From assembly GCA_028822675.1 (NCBI GenBank), contig JAPKDE010000155.1, forward strand, positions 1 to 6,194: a stretch of 6,194 nt of DNA. Direction: 5' to 3'. How positions within the stretch are numbered: the stretch's first letter is position 1; every line of letters begins with the position of its first letter. Source of the stretch: Dehalococcoidia bacterium (lineage in GTDB: Bacteria > Chloroflexota > Dehalococcoidia > UBA3495). Made by a program: the position numbers and the translations under genes. The notes beneath the pieces were generated by a model. It saw only the letters and a program-made list of their open reading frames with translations, made no database searches and had not been told where the DNA came from. Shown here in pieces: positions 1 to 6,194 of this stretch.

Positions 1-161
1 CAGACGGGTCCAACCAGACCAACAACACCAACGATGCAGCCAATGACTACGATCCTTCCTGGTCGCCTGACGGGACTAAGATCGCATTTACGTCCTATCG
101 TGACGGTAACTATGATATCTACGTCATGGACGCAGACGGGTCCAACCCGACCAACATCTCC
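1..161 (+). repeat. Tandem propeller-blade repeat, 132-bp period
   Basis: Bases 1-29 and 133-161 match at 26 of 29 positions, and both begin CAGACGGGTCCAAC. The 132-bp offset equals 44 codons, the usual size of a PD40/TolB blade, and both copies lie in the same reading frame (DGSN-x-TN). More blades are therefore expected upstream of the window; the 133-161 copy is the last, because the sequence leaves the blade pattern straight after it. Confidence 0.8.
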
Positions 162-998
162 TATCCTCCTCTATACCTAATGACTGATCCCGCCGATTCA
201 GCAACGTTTGCAACCGGAACCACATCGGAGGGAGGCAAATTCAGGAAGACCGTATTTTTCAGCGTTAGCGACAGTCCATTGAAATTATCCGACGGCGATT
301 TACTTGCCGTTGATGTATTAACTTCGTCTGGCACCTCCGCATCTGGGCTTATAAAATGGTCTAAAGGACTTACGGCAAACAGCATCCGACTGAATGTGCG
401 GACCGAGAGGCCCTCGCCGCCTAACAAGGCTCCTACCGTTGTCATCACCAGCCCATCGACCGGCCATTTGTTCGAAACCACGGATAACATCTCTTTCACC
501 GGTTCGGCCACCGACGATGAAGACGGTTCCCTTACCGGGGCGTCTCTAGTGTGGACCTCTGATATAGATGGGCAATTGGGCACCGGCGGGTCCATAAACG
601 CTACCCTGAGCGCGGGGCCCCATAAGATCACCCTCACGGCAACGGACAGCCAGCAATCCCAGGGTAGTTCTGAGATCACTGTCATGATTGAGTTAGGTCC
701 TGTGGCTTTACCCGCGATATATCCGAATGTCATCCCTCATGTCTTCGTTGGGAGTGTCACGGTCAGTGGTGAGGTGGCTGCAGACGGGACTGAGGTAAGC
801 GCTTGGGTATCCGAATTCAGTTCACCCGTAGGAGAAGGCACTGTTTCCGGCGGGAGCTATGTCATGAACGTTTCCCAGTATGGGGCTGCGTCTTTTGCTG
901 GAAAGACGCTTACATTCAAGATAGGAAGCAATGACACAGGGCAGATATCAACCTGGTTAACGGGAGGGGCAACAGTCTTAGACCTGGCGGGGGATTAA
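1..998 (+). CDS. Secreted TolB-type beta-propeller / Ig-like surface protein (5' partial)
   Basis: The reading frame is open from base 3 to the TAA at 996-998 with no upstream stop, so the gene starts outside the window; the ATG at 126 is internal. The first about 50 visible residues are a PD40/TolB-type propeller blade (PSWSPDGTKIAFTSYRDGN, then DIYVMDADGSN). After an unrecognised beta-rich stretch (about 190-420), bases 426-692 encode an Ig/PKD-like domain beginning KAPTVVITSPSTG, with a DDEDG turn and a closing GPHKITLTATDS strand. Bases 732-989 encode a C-terminal beta module (FVGSVTVSGEVAADGTEV, SFAGKTLTFKIG, GGATVLDL) of a kind I associate with Chloroflexota exported proteins. The domain mix suggests an extracellular binding or adhesion role with no visible enzyme motif. 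No membrane anchor or LPXTG-type sorting signal is seen at the C-terminus. Ligand and exact function are unknown. The next gene starts 58 bp downstream. Confidence 0.85.
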   Translation, partial: DGSNQTNNTNDAANDYDPSWSPDGTKIAFTSYRDGNYDIYVMDADGSNPTNISYPPLYLMTDPADSATFATGTTSEGGKFRKTVFFSVSDSPLKLSDGDLLAVDVLTSSGTSASGLIKWSKGLTANSIRLNVRTERPSPPNKAPTVVITSPSTGHLFETTDNISFTGSATDDEDGSLTGASLVWTSDIDGQLGTGGSINATLSAGPHKITLTATDSQQSQGSSEITVMIELGPVALPAIYPNVIPHVFVGSVTVSGEVAADGTEVSAWVSEFSSPVGEGTVSGGSYVMNVSQYGAASFAGKTLTFKIGSNDTGQISTWLTGGATVLDLAGD

Positions 999-1056
999 AT
1001 CGCCATCGACCTACCAGAATCTCGCAGCGTAGCTTCTACTAAATCTAAATGACAGG

Positions 1057-2616
1057 ATGCATTACTTGACTTCGACACCTCCCGAAAATCCCGAACCTTC
1101 ATTCCTGTCCAGACTTAAAACGCAACTCTTTATCAGACCCTGGTTGAAAGTGGCATTACCTGTTGCTGGGTTGATCTTGGCCACAGTGATTGTTTCGGTA
1201 GTTGTCTTCGCTTATTACAGTGCTTCTCCTGCTCCAGGGGAACCTAGTCCCAGTATCAACGAAACCAACGAACCGATGGGGAATGAGGAAACAAGCGAGT
1301 CTCAATCCACTGGTAAGGTTCAACAAACGAATACTCCACTTCCACAATCAGTTAACTCTCCCACATCGGTACCATCCAAGAAAACAGTTAACTCTTCGAC
1401 TAATCCCTCTAGAGGTGTATCAGTTTTGAGTGGTCGTGCCCGGGACAAATTTATCCAAAACCTTCCAGATCTCAGCTATTTTGCAATTAATAAATCGGAT
1501 CGTTTTATTGTCGATTTCAAGGATGTGATTGCTGCACATCCTTATCCTGGGCAAAGAAGTCCGGTACCTCACAATGACGCTCAAATATATTTTTCTAATT
1601 CAGATGAGCGATGGCAAAATGAAAGGCGTCCCTCAGATTATCCAGCTATATACGCAGTCGCCGACGGGATAATAACTGGAATAGATGCATACAGCTTAAA
1701 TGACCACACTGATTATGATCCACCATGGTGGCATGCCAAATATGCTTTTGTCCTTGCTATCGCAAATGAAGGAGATGTAGTTATTAATTTTCAATATATT
1801 ATTGAGCCGTATACAAATTTAGAAAATAAGCCTAGCGATTTTTACGATCAATTTATACTTGTCGAGCGCGGACAAGTCGTGAAAAAGGGGGACGTCCTTG
1901 GATACATGTACGTACCGCCGTTCGAGCAAAAAGTTGGGCCTAGGGCCTCGACCCATATCGCATTCGCACTCGAACGACAAGGCCAAGGCAATCTTTATAT
2001 GTATGCTCCTGCCATTTTTACTGAAGATGTGGTCGCGGAATTTGGGAATCTTTGGCAGAACCCAAAGGAGGGGTGGGGAAGTTCTAGTTTTGGGAATGAT
2101 TGGTTACGCGCTAGAGGTGTCCCCATGGGGATGGGTTGGATGATTAGCGCTAACGAAAATCCATTCGGCGATTGGCCGCTGGATGTTATTGCCTATGACG
2201 GGATACGCGACCTTGAACTAGATGGGCAAGCCAAATTGAACGCAACCGATATAGGGTTTTTCGAAAAGGATTTAATTTTCCATTTAGACGGCAATGGAAA
2301 TTATGTAAGTGAAGAATTCAATATTCCAGTCGAATGGCAAATAATAATAGCCAGTATCGGCGGCCCGATGTCTGTAAGCGCAACTTCTGATCAAAGGACA
2401 ATGCCCATATACGACCGAGGCCCAGACGGAGGATATAGGCAGAGTATCTCTCTTACAATTCCGCCAGGGCGAACCTTCATAACTGTCAGTGATTCTTCTG
2501 AATGGGGGTGGGCGATTGCGATTGCACCGGCCGGTTCCCAATATGTTATTCCTGGTGAGAATACAAGAAATCCTAGCTGTCCGCCGGGTTGCCCTCCTTT
2601 ACCGTCACCAAGATAA
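1057..2616 (+). CDS. Membrane-anchored protein with degenerate LytM/M23-like domain
   Basis: This 519-residue protein has a short basic N-terminus, one membrane helix (about residues 32-54, LILATVIVSVVVFAYY), a Ser/Thr/Asn/Pro-rich stalk (about 55-120) and a large outside portion. Residues about 160-310 follow the order of a peptidase M23 (lysostaphin/LytM) fold: an AVADGIITGI strand (200-209), then RGQVVKKGDVLGY (271-283), then a THIAFAL strand (299-305). The usual zinc ligands appear lost: the HxxxD position reads HNDAQ (172-176), and the final HxH reads H300-I-A302. The C-terminal 200 residues are beta-rich and unrecognised, ending in a short Cys/Pro tail. An in-frame TAG at 1030 and the early helix support the ATG at 1057; only a weak AGG precedes it. 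A non-catalytic cell-wall or glycan-binding role is inferred. Parts are AT-rich (17 G+C of 60 at 1741-1800). An active but divergent peptidase cannot be excluded. Confidence 0.75.
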   Translation: MHYLTSTPPENPEPSFLSRLKTQLFIRPWLKVALPVAGLILATVIVSVVVFAYYSASPAPGEPSPSINETNEPMGNEETSESQSTGKVQQTNTPLPQSVNSPTSVPSKKTVNSSTNPSRGVSVLSGRARDKFIQNLPDLSYFAINKSDRFIVDFKDVIAAHPYPGQRSPVPHNDAQIYFSNSDERWQNERRPSDYPAIYAVADGIITGIDAYSLNDHTDYDPPWWHAKYAFVLAIANEGDVVINFQYIIEPYTNLENKPSDFYDQFILVERGQVVKKGDVLGYMYVPPFEQKVGPRASTHIAFALERQGQGNLYMYAPAIFTEDVVAEFGNLWQNPKEGWGSSSFGNDWLRARGVPMGMGWMISANENPFGDWPLDVIAYDGIRDLELDGQAKLNATDIGFFEKDLIFHLDGNGNYVSEEFNIPVEWQIIIASIGGPMSVSATSDQRTMPIYDRGPDGGYRQSISLTIPPGRTFITVSDSSEWGWAIAIAPAGSQYVIPGENTRNPSCPPGCPPLPSPR

Positions 2617-2660
2617 ATGTTGACCAACTTGCAAGTCTATGTAATTTCTTAAAAAGAGAA

Positions 2661-3423
2661 GACCATGACCATTCGGAGTTTTCTAAGACTTAAATCGTGA
2701 AAGTTTTAGCGGGATTCGCTGAAAAGGCAGCGCAAGGCCATGCCATCGGTAAACCCCCTCTTGGATACAGAACCGAAAAATCACCGAGCGGAGCATCATG
2801 TGATCGACCCTAAATCTCAGCAAGTCCTGTCAGCGGTGCTCATGGGATACGCCTCAGGGAATCATTCGTTCCGACCTCTAGCTCTTGAACTGCATTCCCA
2901 AGGGCATCTGACATCTTATGGAAGACCATGCACCGAGAGTTCGATCAGCAACATCTTGAACAACCGTTTTTACCAAGGCGATGTCGTCTATCACGGTGGA
3001 CGCTCTGATGAGGAAGTTTTCTCTGGAGCTCATGAAGTGCCCGAGGACATCAAAGAACTGTGGGGCCGTTGTCAGGTTGTGCGCATGGGAAGAAACGCTC
3101 CTGGGCGTCACAGTCCACCTTCTCGTCAGCAACGGGTCTATCCACTGACTGGCCCGTTGGTCTGCGATGGGTGCGGACGACCGTTCCACGGGATTGGAAA
3201 TCACAACCGGCGCAGCATCTCTTTGCGCATGACCCATAGTTGGCACAGGTGCGATATGCGCCCCCCATCGGTCTCAGCTCCAGACATCGAACGGGAATTC
3301 TTGGACCGGGGCTTAAGCTGCATCAAGATTGACGATGGCTGGCAGGAGGCGATTCTCGGAGTGATGTCTAAAGAAGGCCCCGAGCCCGACAACAGTGACG
3401 AGGATGGGGCAACTTTGATCTAA
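2661..3423 (+). pseudogene. Large serine recombinase remnant (no catalytic domain, frameshifted)
   Basis: The long open frame starts at an ATG at 2740, but its first about 18 residues are out of frame. The true conserved linker is read in another frame from 2694 (KVLAGFAEKAAQGHAIG, then KPPLGYR at 2751-2771) and runs into a TAA at 2811. Homology continues one base over from about 2800 as VIDPKSQQVLSAVLMGYASG. The remainder is the recombinase domain (PF07508-like; SISNILNNRFYQGDVVYH) and a zinc beta-ribbon (GPLVCDGCGRPFHG). The ribbon keeps C142, C145 and C171 (numbered from the 2740 ATG); the expected fourth Cys is missing. Upstream, the linker frame carries a TAA at 2691, preceded by HSEFSKT (2670-2690), which may also be homologous. 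No resolvase catalytic domain with its active-site serine fits before the preceding gene ends at 2616. Intact enzymes of this family are usually around 450-600 residues and integrate or excise mobile elements. This copy should be inactive. Confidence 0.8.
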
Positions 3424-3881
3424 AGCCCGAGTTGGCGTTTAGGGAATTTGGGGAAAAGTCTAAAAATCGGTACCGTTCGCTTAACCTGGGTTGAGCAAAC
3501 GCCACCTGCATCCATCTTGGCATCGGGCATTGGCGTACTCTCAATCAGCACTTGGCTTGAACAGATATCCAGAGTAGCCTAGATTGTTGTTTATGGTGGA
3601 GACGGAGTAGAGTCGAACTCCACCATAGACAATGTCTCGCAATTTTCTTTAGCGCGACGCAATCGCCGATAGTCCTACGCCACCGAGCTACCGGGAACAC
3701 AAATGACACATCGGCTTAGCTTCAACGTTGAGGGCTAACGAATATCGTCGAATCGGCGTGATGCGACCCGCTTCTAGTCGATCAATCGTTGTTCGACAGC
3801 CACCATTTCAAGAGTTTCCCATCCCTCGGTTATGCCCGCTAGAATTGCCTTGCATCCTTCGGCGTCCATGGCGGTTTTCCC
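3424..3881. other. Non-coding stretch between two gene remnants
   Basis: No open frame here looks like a protein. The open frame on the + strand at 3728-3925 has a low-complexity Arg/Pro-rich translation and overlaps the crotonase remnant in another frame. The recognisable content is a small hairpin at 3479-3496 and the ssrA-like inverted repeat at 3589-3630. It may be decayed sequence of an element end plus the lost 5' part of the crotonase gene, but I cannot identify it further. Confidence 0.6.
3589..3630 (-). other. ssrA (tmRNA) 3'-end-like sequence with inverted repeat; candidate attachment-site scar
   Basis: Bases 3589-3601 and 3618-3630 form a 13-bp inverted repeat (one G-U type mismatch) around a 16-base loop. 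Read on the minus strand, the segment contains TTCGACTC followed by CCGTCTCCACCA. This is the arrangement of a T-loop and acceptor end of bacterial tmRNA with encoded CCA. The spacing from the T-loop to CCA is one base longer than canonical, and the T-stem has mismatches, so it looks degenerate. A GATTCGAC string, like the conserved tmRNA 5' motif, lies 3' of it on the + strand (minus-strand reading of 3747-3754), but only about 160 bases away, too close for a normal tmRNA of about 350 bases. No matching 5' acceptor arm or tag-peptide frame was found. It lies 165 bp after a serine recombinase remnant. An unrelated hairpin is the alternative. Confidence 0.4.
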
Positions 3882-4208
3882 TATGGGGTCCTCGTACCCC
3901 ATTCCCAGTTGATGACCAGGGCTGAAGAGGTCGCAGACCGAATCGCAAGCATGCCTTCCGTGGCGGTCCGCATGATGAAAGAGTTCGCCATCAGATTCAG
4001 AGACATCCCGGTGTCCGAAGCCTGGCGCGTACAGACCCTCTTCAACACACTGCTCACCACTGACGGCGACGAAGGACGCAAAGCCTTCTTGGAAAAGCGG
4101 TCGCCGGAATTCACCGGCGGCATACGGCCCAAGGCGCCTGGGTTCCCTGACTTGAGCGCCGAGGAACGCGCCCTACTGGATGAGACCCGTCGAAAACTAT
4201 ACTGGTAG
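3882..4208 (+). pseudogene. Enoyl-CoA hydratase/isomerase (crotonase family), C-terminal remnant
   Basis: The visible protein ends at the TAG at 4206-4208 and is recognisable from about 3882 (YGVLVPHSQLM), followed by TRAEEVADRIASMPSVAVR, then DGDEGRKAFLEKRSPEFTG. This order, with the EG-x-x-AF-x-EKR signature, is the C-terminal third of crotonase-fold enzymes acting on acyl-CoA thioesters, usually about 260-290 residues. The oxyanion-hole region and catalytic glutamates, which lie in the N-terminal two thirds, are absent. The frame has a TAG at 3840, and the sequence before about 3882 is not recognisable as crotonase. The segment corresponding to GLVNxVVP also looks shortened. TTG 3909 or ATG 3912 could in principle start a 98-99 residue peptide, but no convincing ribosome site is seen. 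A short Pro-rich tail (RPKAPGFPDLSAEE) follows the core. Most likely a non-functional fragment left by deletion or insertion. Confidence 0.75.
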
Positions 4209-4222
4209 AATCTAAGTTAGCA

Positions 4223-4263
4223 AAAAAGAGTCCCGGCCTCACTCTGAGGCCGGGACTCTTTTT
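4223..4263. terminator. Bidirectional rho-independent terminator
   Basis: A perfect 14-bp GC-rich stem (GAGTCCCGGCCTCA at 4228-4241 pairing with 4245-4258) closes a 3-base CTC loop. It is flanked by a run of A on the left (4222-4227) and five T on the right (4259-4263), which extend the palindrome to 19 bp. It can therefore act on both strands. It starts 14 bp after the crotonase remnant's stop and lies 23 bp past the stop of the minus-strand permease gene, between converging genes. Confidence 0.95.
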
Positions 4264-4286
4264 ATGGTCGGTGCGTTTTGGTTGGT

Positions 4287-5327
4287 CTAGTTCATCTGTC
4301 GTAGCCGCGGGTCCAGTTTGTCCCGGAGCCAGTCGCCGAAGAGGTTCAACGACATGACAGTGAGCATTATGGCCAGACCGGGGAAGGTGGCAATCCACCA
4401 GAACCCAGCCAGCCGGTCACGCCCGTCGGACACCATGGAGCCCCAGGCGGCGGTGGGCGGCGGCACTCCGGCCCCCAAGAAGCTCAGGACGGACTCCAGC
4501 AAGATGACTATCCCGACTTGTAGCGTCGCCACCACGATCAGCGTGTTAATCGTGCCTGGGAATATGTGGATGAAGAGGATACGCGGTGTGGATGCCCCAG
4601 AGACCTTGGCAAGGGCCACGTAGTCCTTCGTCTTTAGCTGCAACACCTCGCCCCGCACCTGGCGGGCGAAACGCGGCCAGATGAAAAGACAGAGCACAGT
4701 GACGATAACGCCGAATGACTGCCCCAGCGCCACCACTAAGACCAACGCCACCAATATCAGCGGAAGCGAAAGCATGACGTCGACCAGCCGCATTATCACT
4801 TCATCCACCCAGCGGCCATACCAGCCGGCGATCAGCCCCAGTGTCACCCCGATAACACCGCCGACACACAGGGTGACCAAGGCCACCACCAAGGAGATGC
4901 GCGCGCCGTAGATCACCCGGGAAAGCAGATCCCGGCCCAACTGGTCGGTGCCCAGCAGATATTTGGTGGTGCCTCCGGGCGCTATTTCAACCTCTATCGA
5001 ATCCCCAAGGGCCGCTTGCGGATCGACCTTCTGGGCGTTCCTGAGCGTTATGAGCTTGCCCTGCTCTTCCAGCGCCACGTCCGCGGCAACGGTCTTGAAC
5101 GCCGTGTCCGCGCCGCTCCAGAATGGGGGCAGGTTCCGCTCTAAGAGGATGCCCCGATCCGGGTCATGGGGAGCAATCCACGGCGCCGCCACCCCCGATA
5201 TGACCACTAGGGACAGCAGGAATACAGGGATGATGGGCCAAGTGCGGATCGCCTTCCAGACACCAGGCAAGCTGATGAAACGTGGGCTCCGGGGTACCAG
5301 AACATCCGCGGTCCGTTGATTTGCCAT
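4287..5327 (-). CDS. Peptide-type ABC transporter permease, DppC/OppC-like
   Basis: This is the second membrane subunit of a dipeptide/oligopeptide (or nickel) ABC importer, 346 residues against about 300 in E. coli DppC. Membrane helix 1 is at about residues 31-48. The family signature LGTDQLGRDLLSRVIYGAR spans 125-143. The ATPase-coupling EAA loop is at about 227-257 (DYVALAKVSGAS, then RILFIHIFP), followed by helices ending near FGDWLRDKLDPRLRQ. The extra length is mostly an external loop between helix 1 and the LGTD motif (about 55-124), rich in charged and polar residues. The ATG at 5327 is preceded on the minus strand by GAGGAG (5343-5338) with a 10-base spacer. The gene lies 20 bp after the DppB-like gene, so the two are almost certainly co-transcribed, and transcription should stop at the palindrome just downstream. 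The substrate cannot be told from the permease alone. Confidence 0.95.
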   Translation of the reverse strand: MANQRTADVLVPRSPRFISLPGVWKAIRTWPIIPVFLLSLVVISGVAAPWIAPHDPDRGILLERNLPPFWSGADTAFKTVAADVALEEQGKLITLRNAQKVDPQAALGDSIEVEIAPGGTTKYLLGTDQLGRDLLSRVIYGARISLVVALVTLCVGGVIGVTLGLIAGWYGRWVDEVIMRLVDVMLSLPLILVALVLVVALGQSFGVIVTVLCLFIWPRFARQVRGEVLQLKTKDYVALAKVSGASTPRILFIHIFPGTINTLIVVATLQVGIVILLESVLSFLGAGVPPPTAAWGSMVSDGRDRLAGFWWIATFPGLAIMLTVMSLNLFGDWLRDKLDPRLRQMN

Positions 5328-5337
5328 CTAATCTATT

Positions 5338-5343
5338 CTCCTC
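5338..5343 (-). promoter_or_regulatory. Ribosome binding site of the DppC-like gene
   Basis: The minus strand reads GAGGAG here, ten bases before the ATG at 5327-5325, inside the 20-bp gap after the upstream permease stop. It supports that ATG as the start and independent initiation within the operon. Confidence 0.75.
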
Positions 5344-5347
5344 AACC

Positions 5348-6194
5348 CTACGTGTATCGGATGCGCGGGTCTACGAAGGCGTAAAGGACATCGACGGTGA
5401 AGGAGGCAATCACGTACAAAAGGGTGAATACGATGACCACCGCCTGAAGTACCGCATAGTCGAGTGCGAACAGGGCGTCTACGGCGAGCTTGCCCAATCC
5501 AGGCCAGGCAAACACCGTTTCAACAACCAGAGAGCCGGTGACCAGGGCTCCCAGAGTCACGCCCGCGAAGGTCAATGCCGGGATGATGGCGTTTCGCAAT
5601 GCGTGTTTGATAATCACCCTCTGGCTGGATACACCCTTGGCCCGCGCCAATTTGATGTATTCAGAGTCCAGCACATCCAACATGGCCGAACGTATCAGGC
5701 GCAAGTTGGCCGCCGCATAGAACCAGCCTAGGGTCACTGCTGGGAGGATGATTCCCTTTGGGTCTTCACGTCCGAACGGGGGGACCCAGTCTAGGTACAC
5801 CGAGAAGAAGAACATGAGCATGATACCCAGCCAGAAGGGTGGGGCCGATTGGCCAACGAGGGCGACGCCCCTTCCAAACAAATCGATAACGCTACCCCGT
5901 TTGACTGCGGCCAGGATGCCCAATGGAACACCGATGAGCAGCGATAGGGCGAAGGACGCGGCCGCGAGTTGGAGGGTAGCGGGGAGCCGTTCTATCACGA
6001 TGTGCATGGCCGGGCGCCCCTGTTTGATGGACTGGCCGAATTCCCCCTTCAAGGCGTCCTTTATGAAGATGCCGTACTGTTGGTAATAGGGCTTGTCCAG
6101 GCCTAGGGCCTCGCCCATGCGATCCCAGTCATCCATGGTGGAGTAATCGTCCAACAACAAGGCCCGAGGATCGCCGGCGGCCCGGCTCATTATG
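5348..6194 (-). CDS. Peptide-type ABC transporter permease, DppB/OppB-like (5' partial)
   Basis: This is the first membrane subunit of the same importer. The frame ends at a TAG (5350-5348) and stays open to the right edge. The ATG at 6190 is internal: it falls just before AGDPRALLLDDYS, which matches the GDP motif that follows helix 1 in DppB proteins, so about 25-35 N-terminal residues with the first helix lie outside. Numbering from that Met, visible parts are the external segment with LGLDKPYYQQY (29-39) and EFGQSI (50-55), then five membrane helices. The EAA coupling loop is at 178-204 (EYIKLARAKGVSSQRVIIKH). Next come the VETVFAWPGLG signature (223-233) and the C-terminal DPRIRY. All family landmarks in the visible part are intact. 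It should form a heterodimeric channel with the DppC-like product in the cytoplasmic membrane. The substrate-binding protein and ATPase genes are presumably further upstream or elsewhere. Confidence 0.95.
   Translation of the reverse strand, partial: IMSRAAGDPRALLLDDYSTMDDWDRMGEALGLDKPYYQQYGIFIKDALKGEFGQSIKQGRPAMHIVIERLPATLQLAAASFALSLLIGVPLGILAAVKRGSVIDLFGRGVALVGQSAPPFWLGIMLMFFFSVYLDWVPPFGREDPKGIILPAVTLGWFYAAANLRLIRSAMLDVLDSEYIKLARAKGVSSQRVIIKHALRNAIIPALTFAGVTLGALVTGSLVVETVFAWPGLGKLAVDALFALDYAVLQAVVIVFTLLYVIASFTVDVLYAFVDPRIRYT

Noticed and set aside
161..733. Long minus-strand open frame (190 residues) opposite the propeller/Ig protein
   Set aside because: Its translation shows no domain pattern, while the + strand frame carries clear propeller and Ig-like motifs; it is an antisense shadow.
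3479..3496. Hairpin GCTTAACC-TG-GGTTGAGC as a terminator for the recombinase remnant
   Set aside because: The loop is only 2-4 bases, the stem is modest and no T-run follows; it may be chance.
3661..3710. tRNA D-arm-like string on the minus strand (GGTAGCTCGGTGGCGTAGG)
   Set aside because: The D-stem pairs poorly, and no 3' acceptor arm complementary to GTTCCCG or suitable anticodon arm was found at tRNA spacing.
3593..3790. A complete minus-strand tmRNA gene ending at the CTCCACCA
   Set aside because: The GATTCGAC-like 5' motif is too close, no 5' acceptor arm pairs with CGTCTCC, and no credible tag-peptide frame was found. Only the 3'-end resemblance is retained.
3728..3925. 65-residue + strand open frame in the intergenic stretch
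   Set aside because: Arg/Pro-rich translation with no recognisable domain, overlapping the crotonase remnant in a different frame.
5282..5731. 149-residue + strand open frame over the permease genes
   Set aside because: It lies antisense to two genes with complete DppB/DppC signatures and has no domain features of its own.
1..6194. CRISPR array, toxin-antitoxin pair or defence system
   Set aside because: No short regularly spaced repeats and no recognisable defence or toxin motifs in any frame. The only tandem similarity is the propeller blade.

Overview
The window looks like bacterial chromosome from the Chloroflexota, most likely the Dehalococcoidia/SAR202 side. The case rests on a TolB-type beta-propeller surface protein with a C-terminal module I associate with Chloroflexota exported proteins, plus a peptide-type ABC permease pair with a long first external loop. 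This taxonomic call is inference from protein style only. No rRNA, complete tRNA, CRISPR array or complete insertion sequence was seen.

Layout. (1) Bases 1-998, + strand: the 3' part of a secreted protein with a PD40/TolB-type propeller blade, an Ig/PKD-like domain and a C-terminal beta module. (2) 1057-2616, +: a complete membrane-anchored protein with a Ser/Thr/Pro-rich stalk and a LytM/M23-like domain whose metal ligands appear to be lost; parts of the gene are AT-rich. (3) About 2661-3423, +: a broken large serine recombinase. It lacks the catalytic domain and has an in-frame stop, a frameshift and an incomplete zinc ribbon. (4) 3424-3881: no intact gene. It holds a 13-bp inverted repeat whose minus strand resembles the 3' end of tmRNA (ssrA), a classic integration target. 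(5) About 3882-4208, +: the C-terminal third of an enoyl-CoA hydratase/isomerase with no 5' part. (6) 4223-4263: a strong, nearly symmetrical terminator serving both converging strands. (7) 4287-6193, - strand: a DppC-like and a DppB-like permease, 20 bp apart; the DppB gene runs off the right edge.

The two permeases would pair as the membrane channel of a dipeptide/oligopeptide ABC importer. The binding protein and ATPases are not in the window, and the operon ends at the shared terminator. The left half encodes cell-surface proteins. The middle, about 2.66-4.2 kb, reads as a scar: recombinase remnant, ssrA-like end and truncated metabolic gene lie side by side. The most interesting idea here is that this marks an old integration/excision event at a tmRNA-type attachment site. 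No complete new system is visible.
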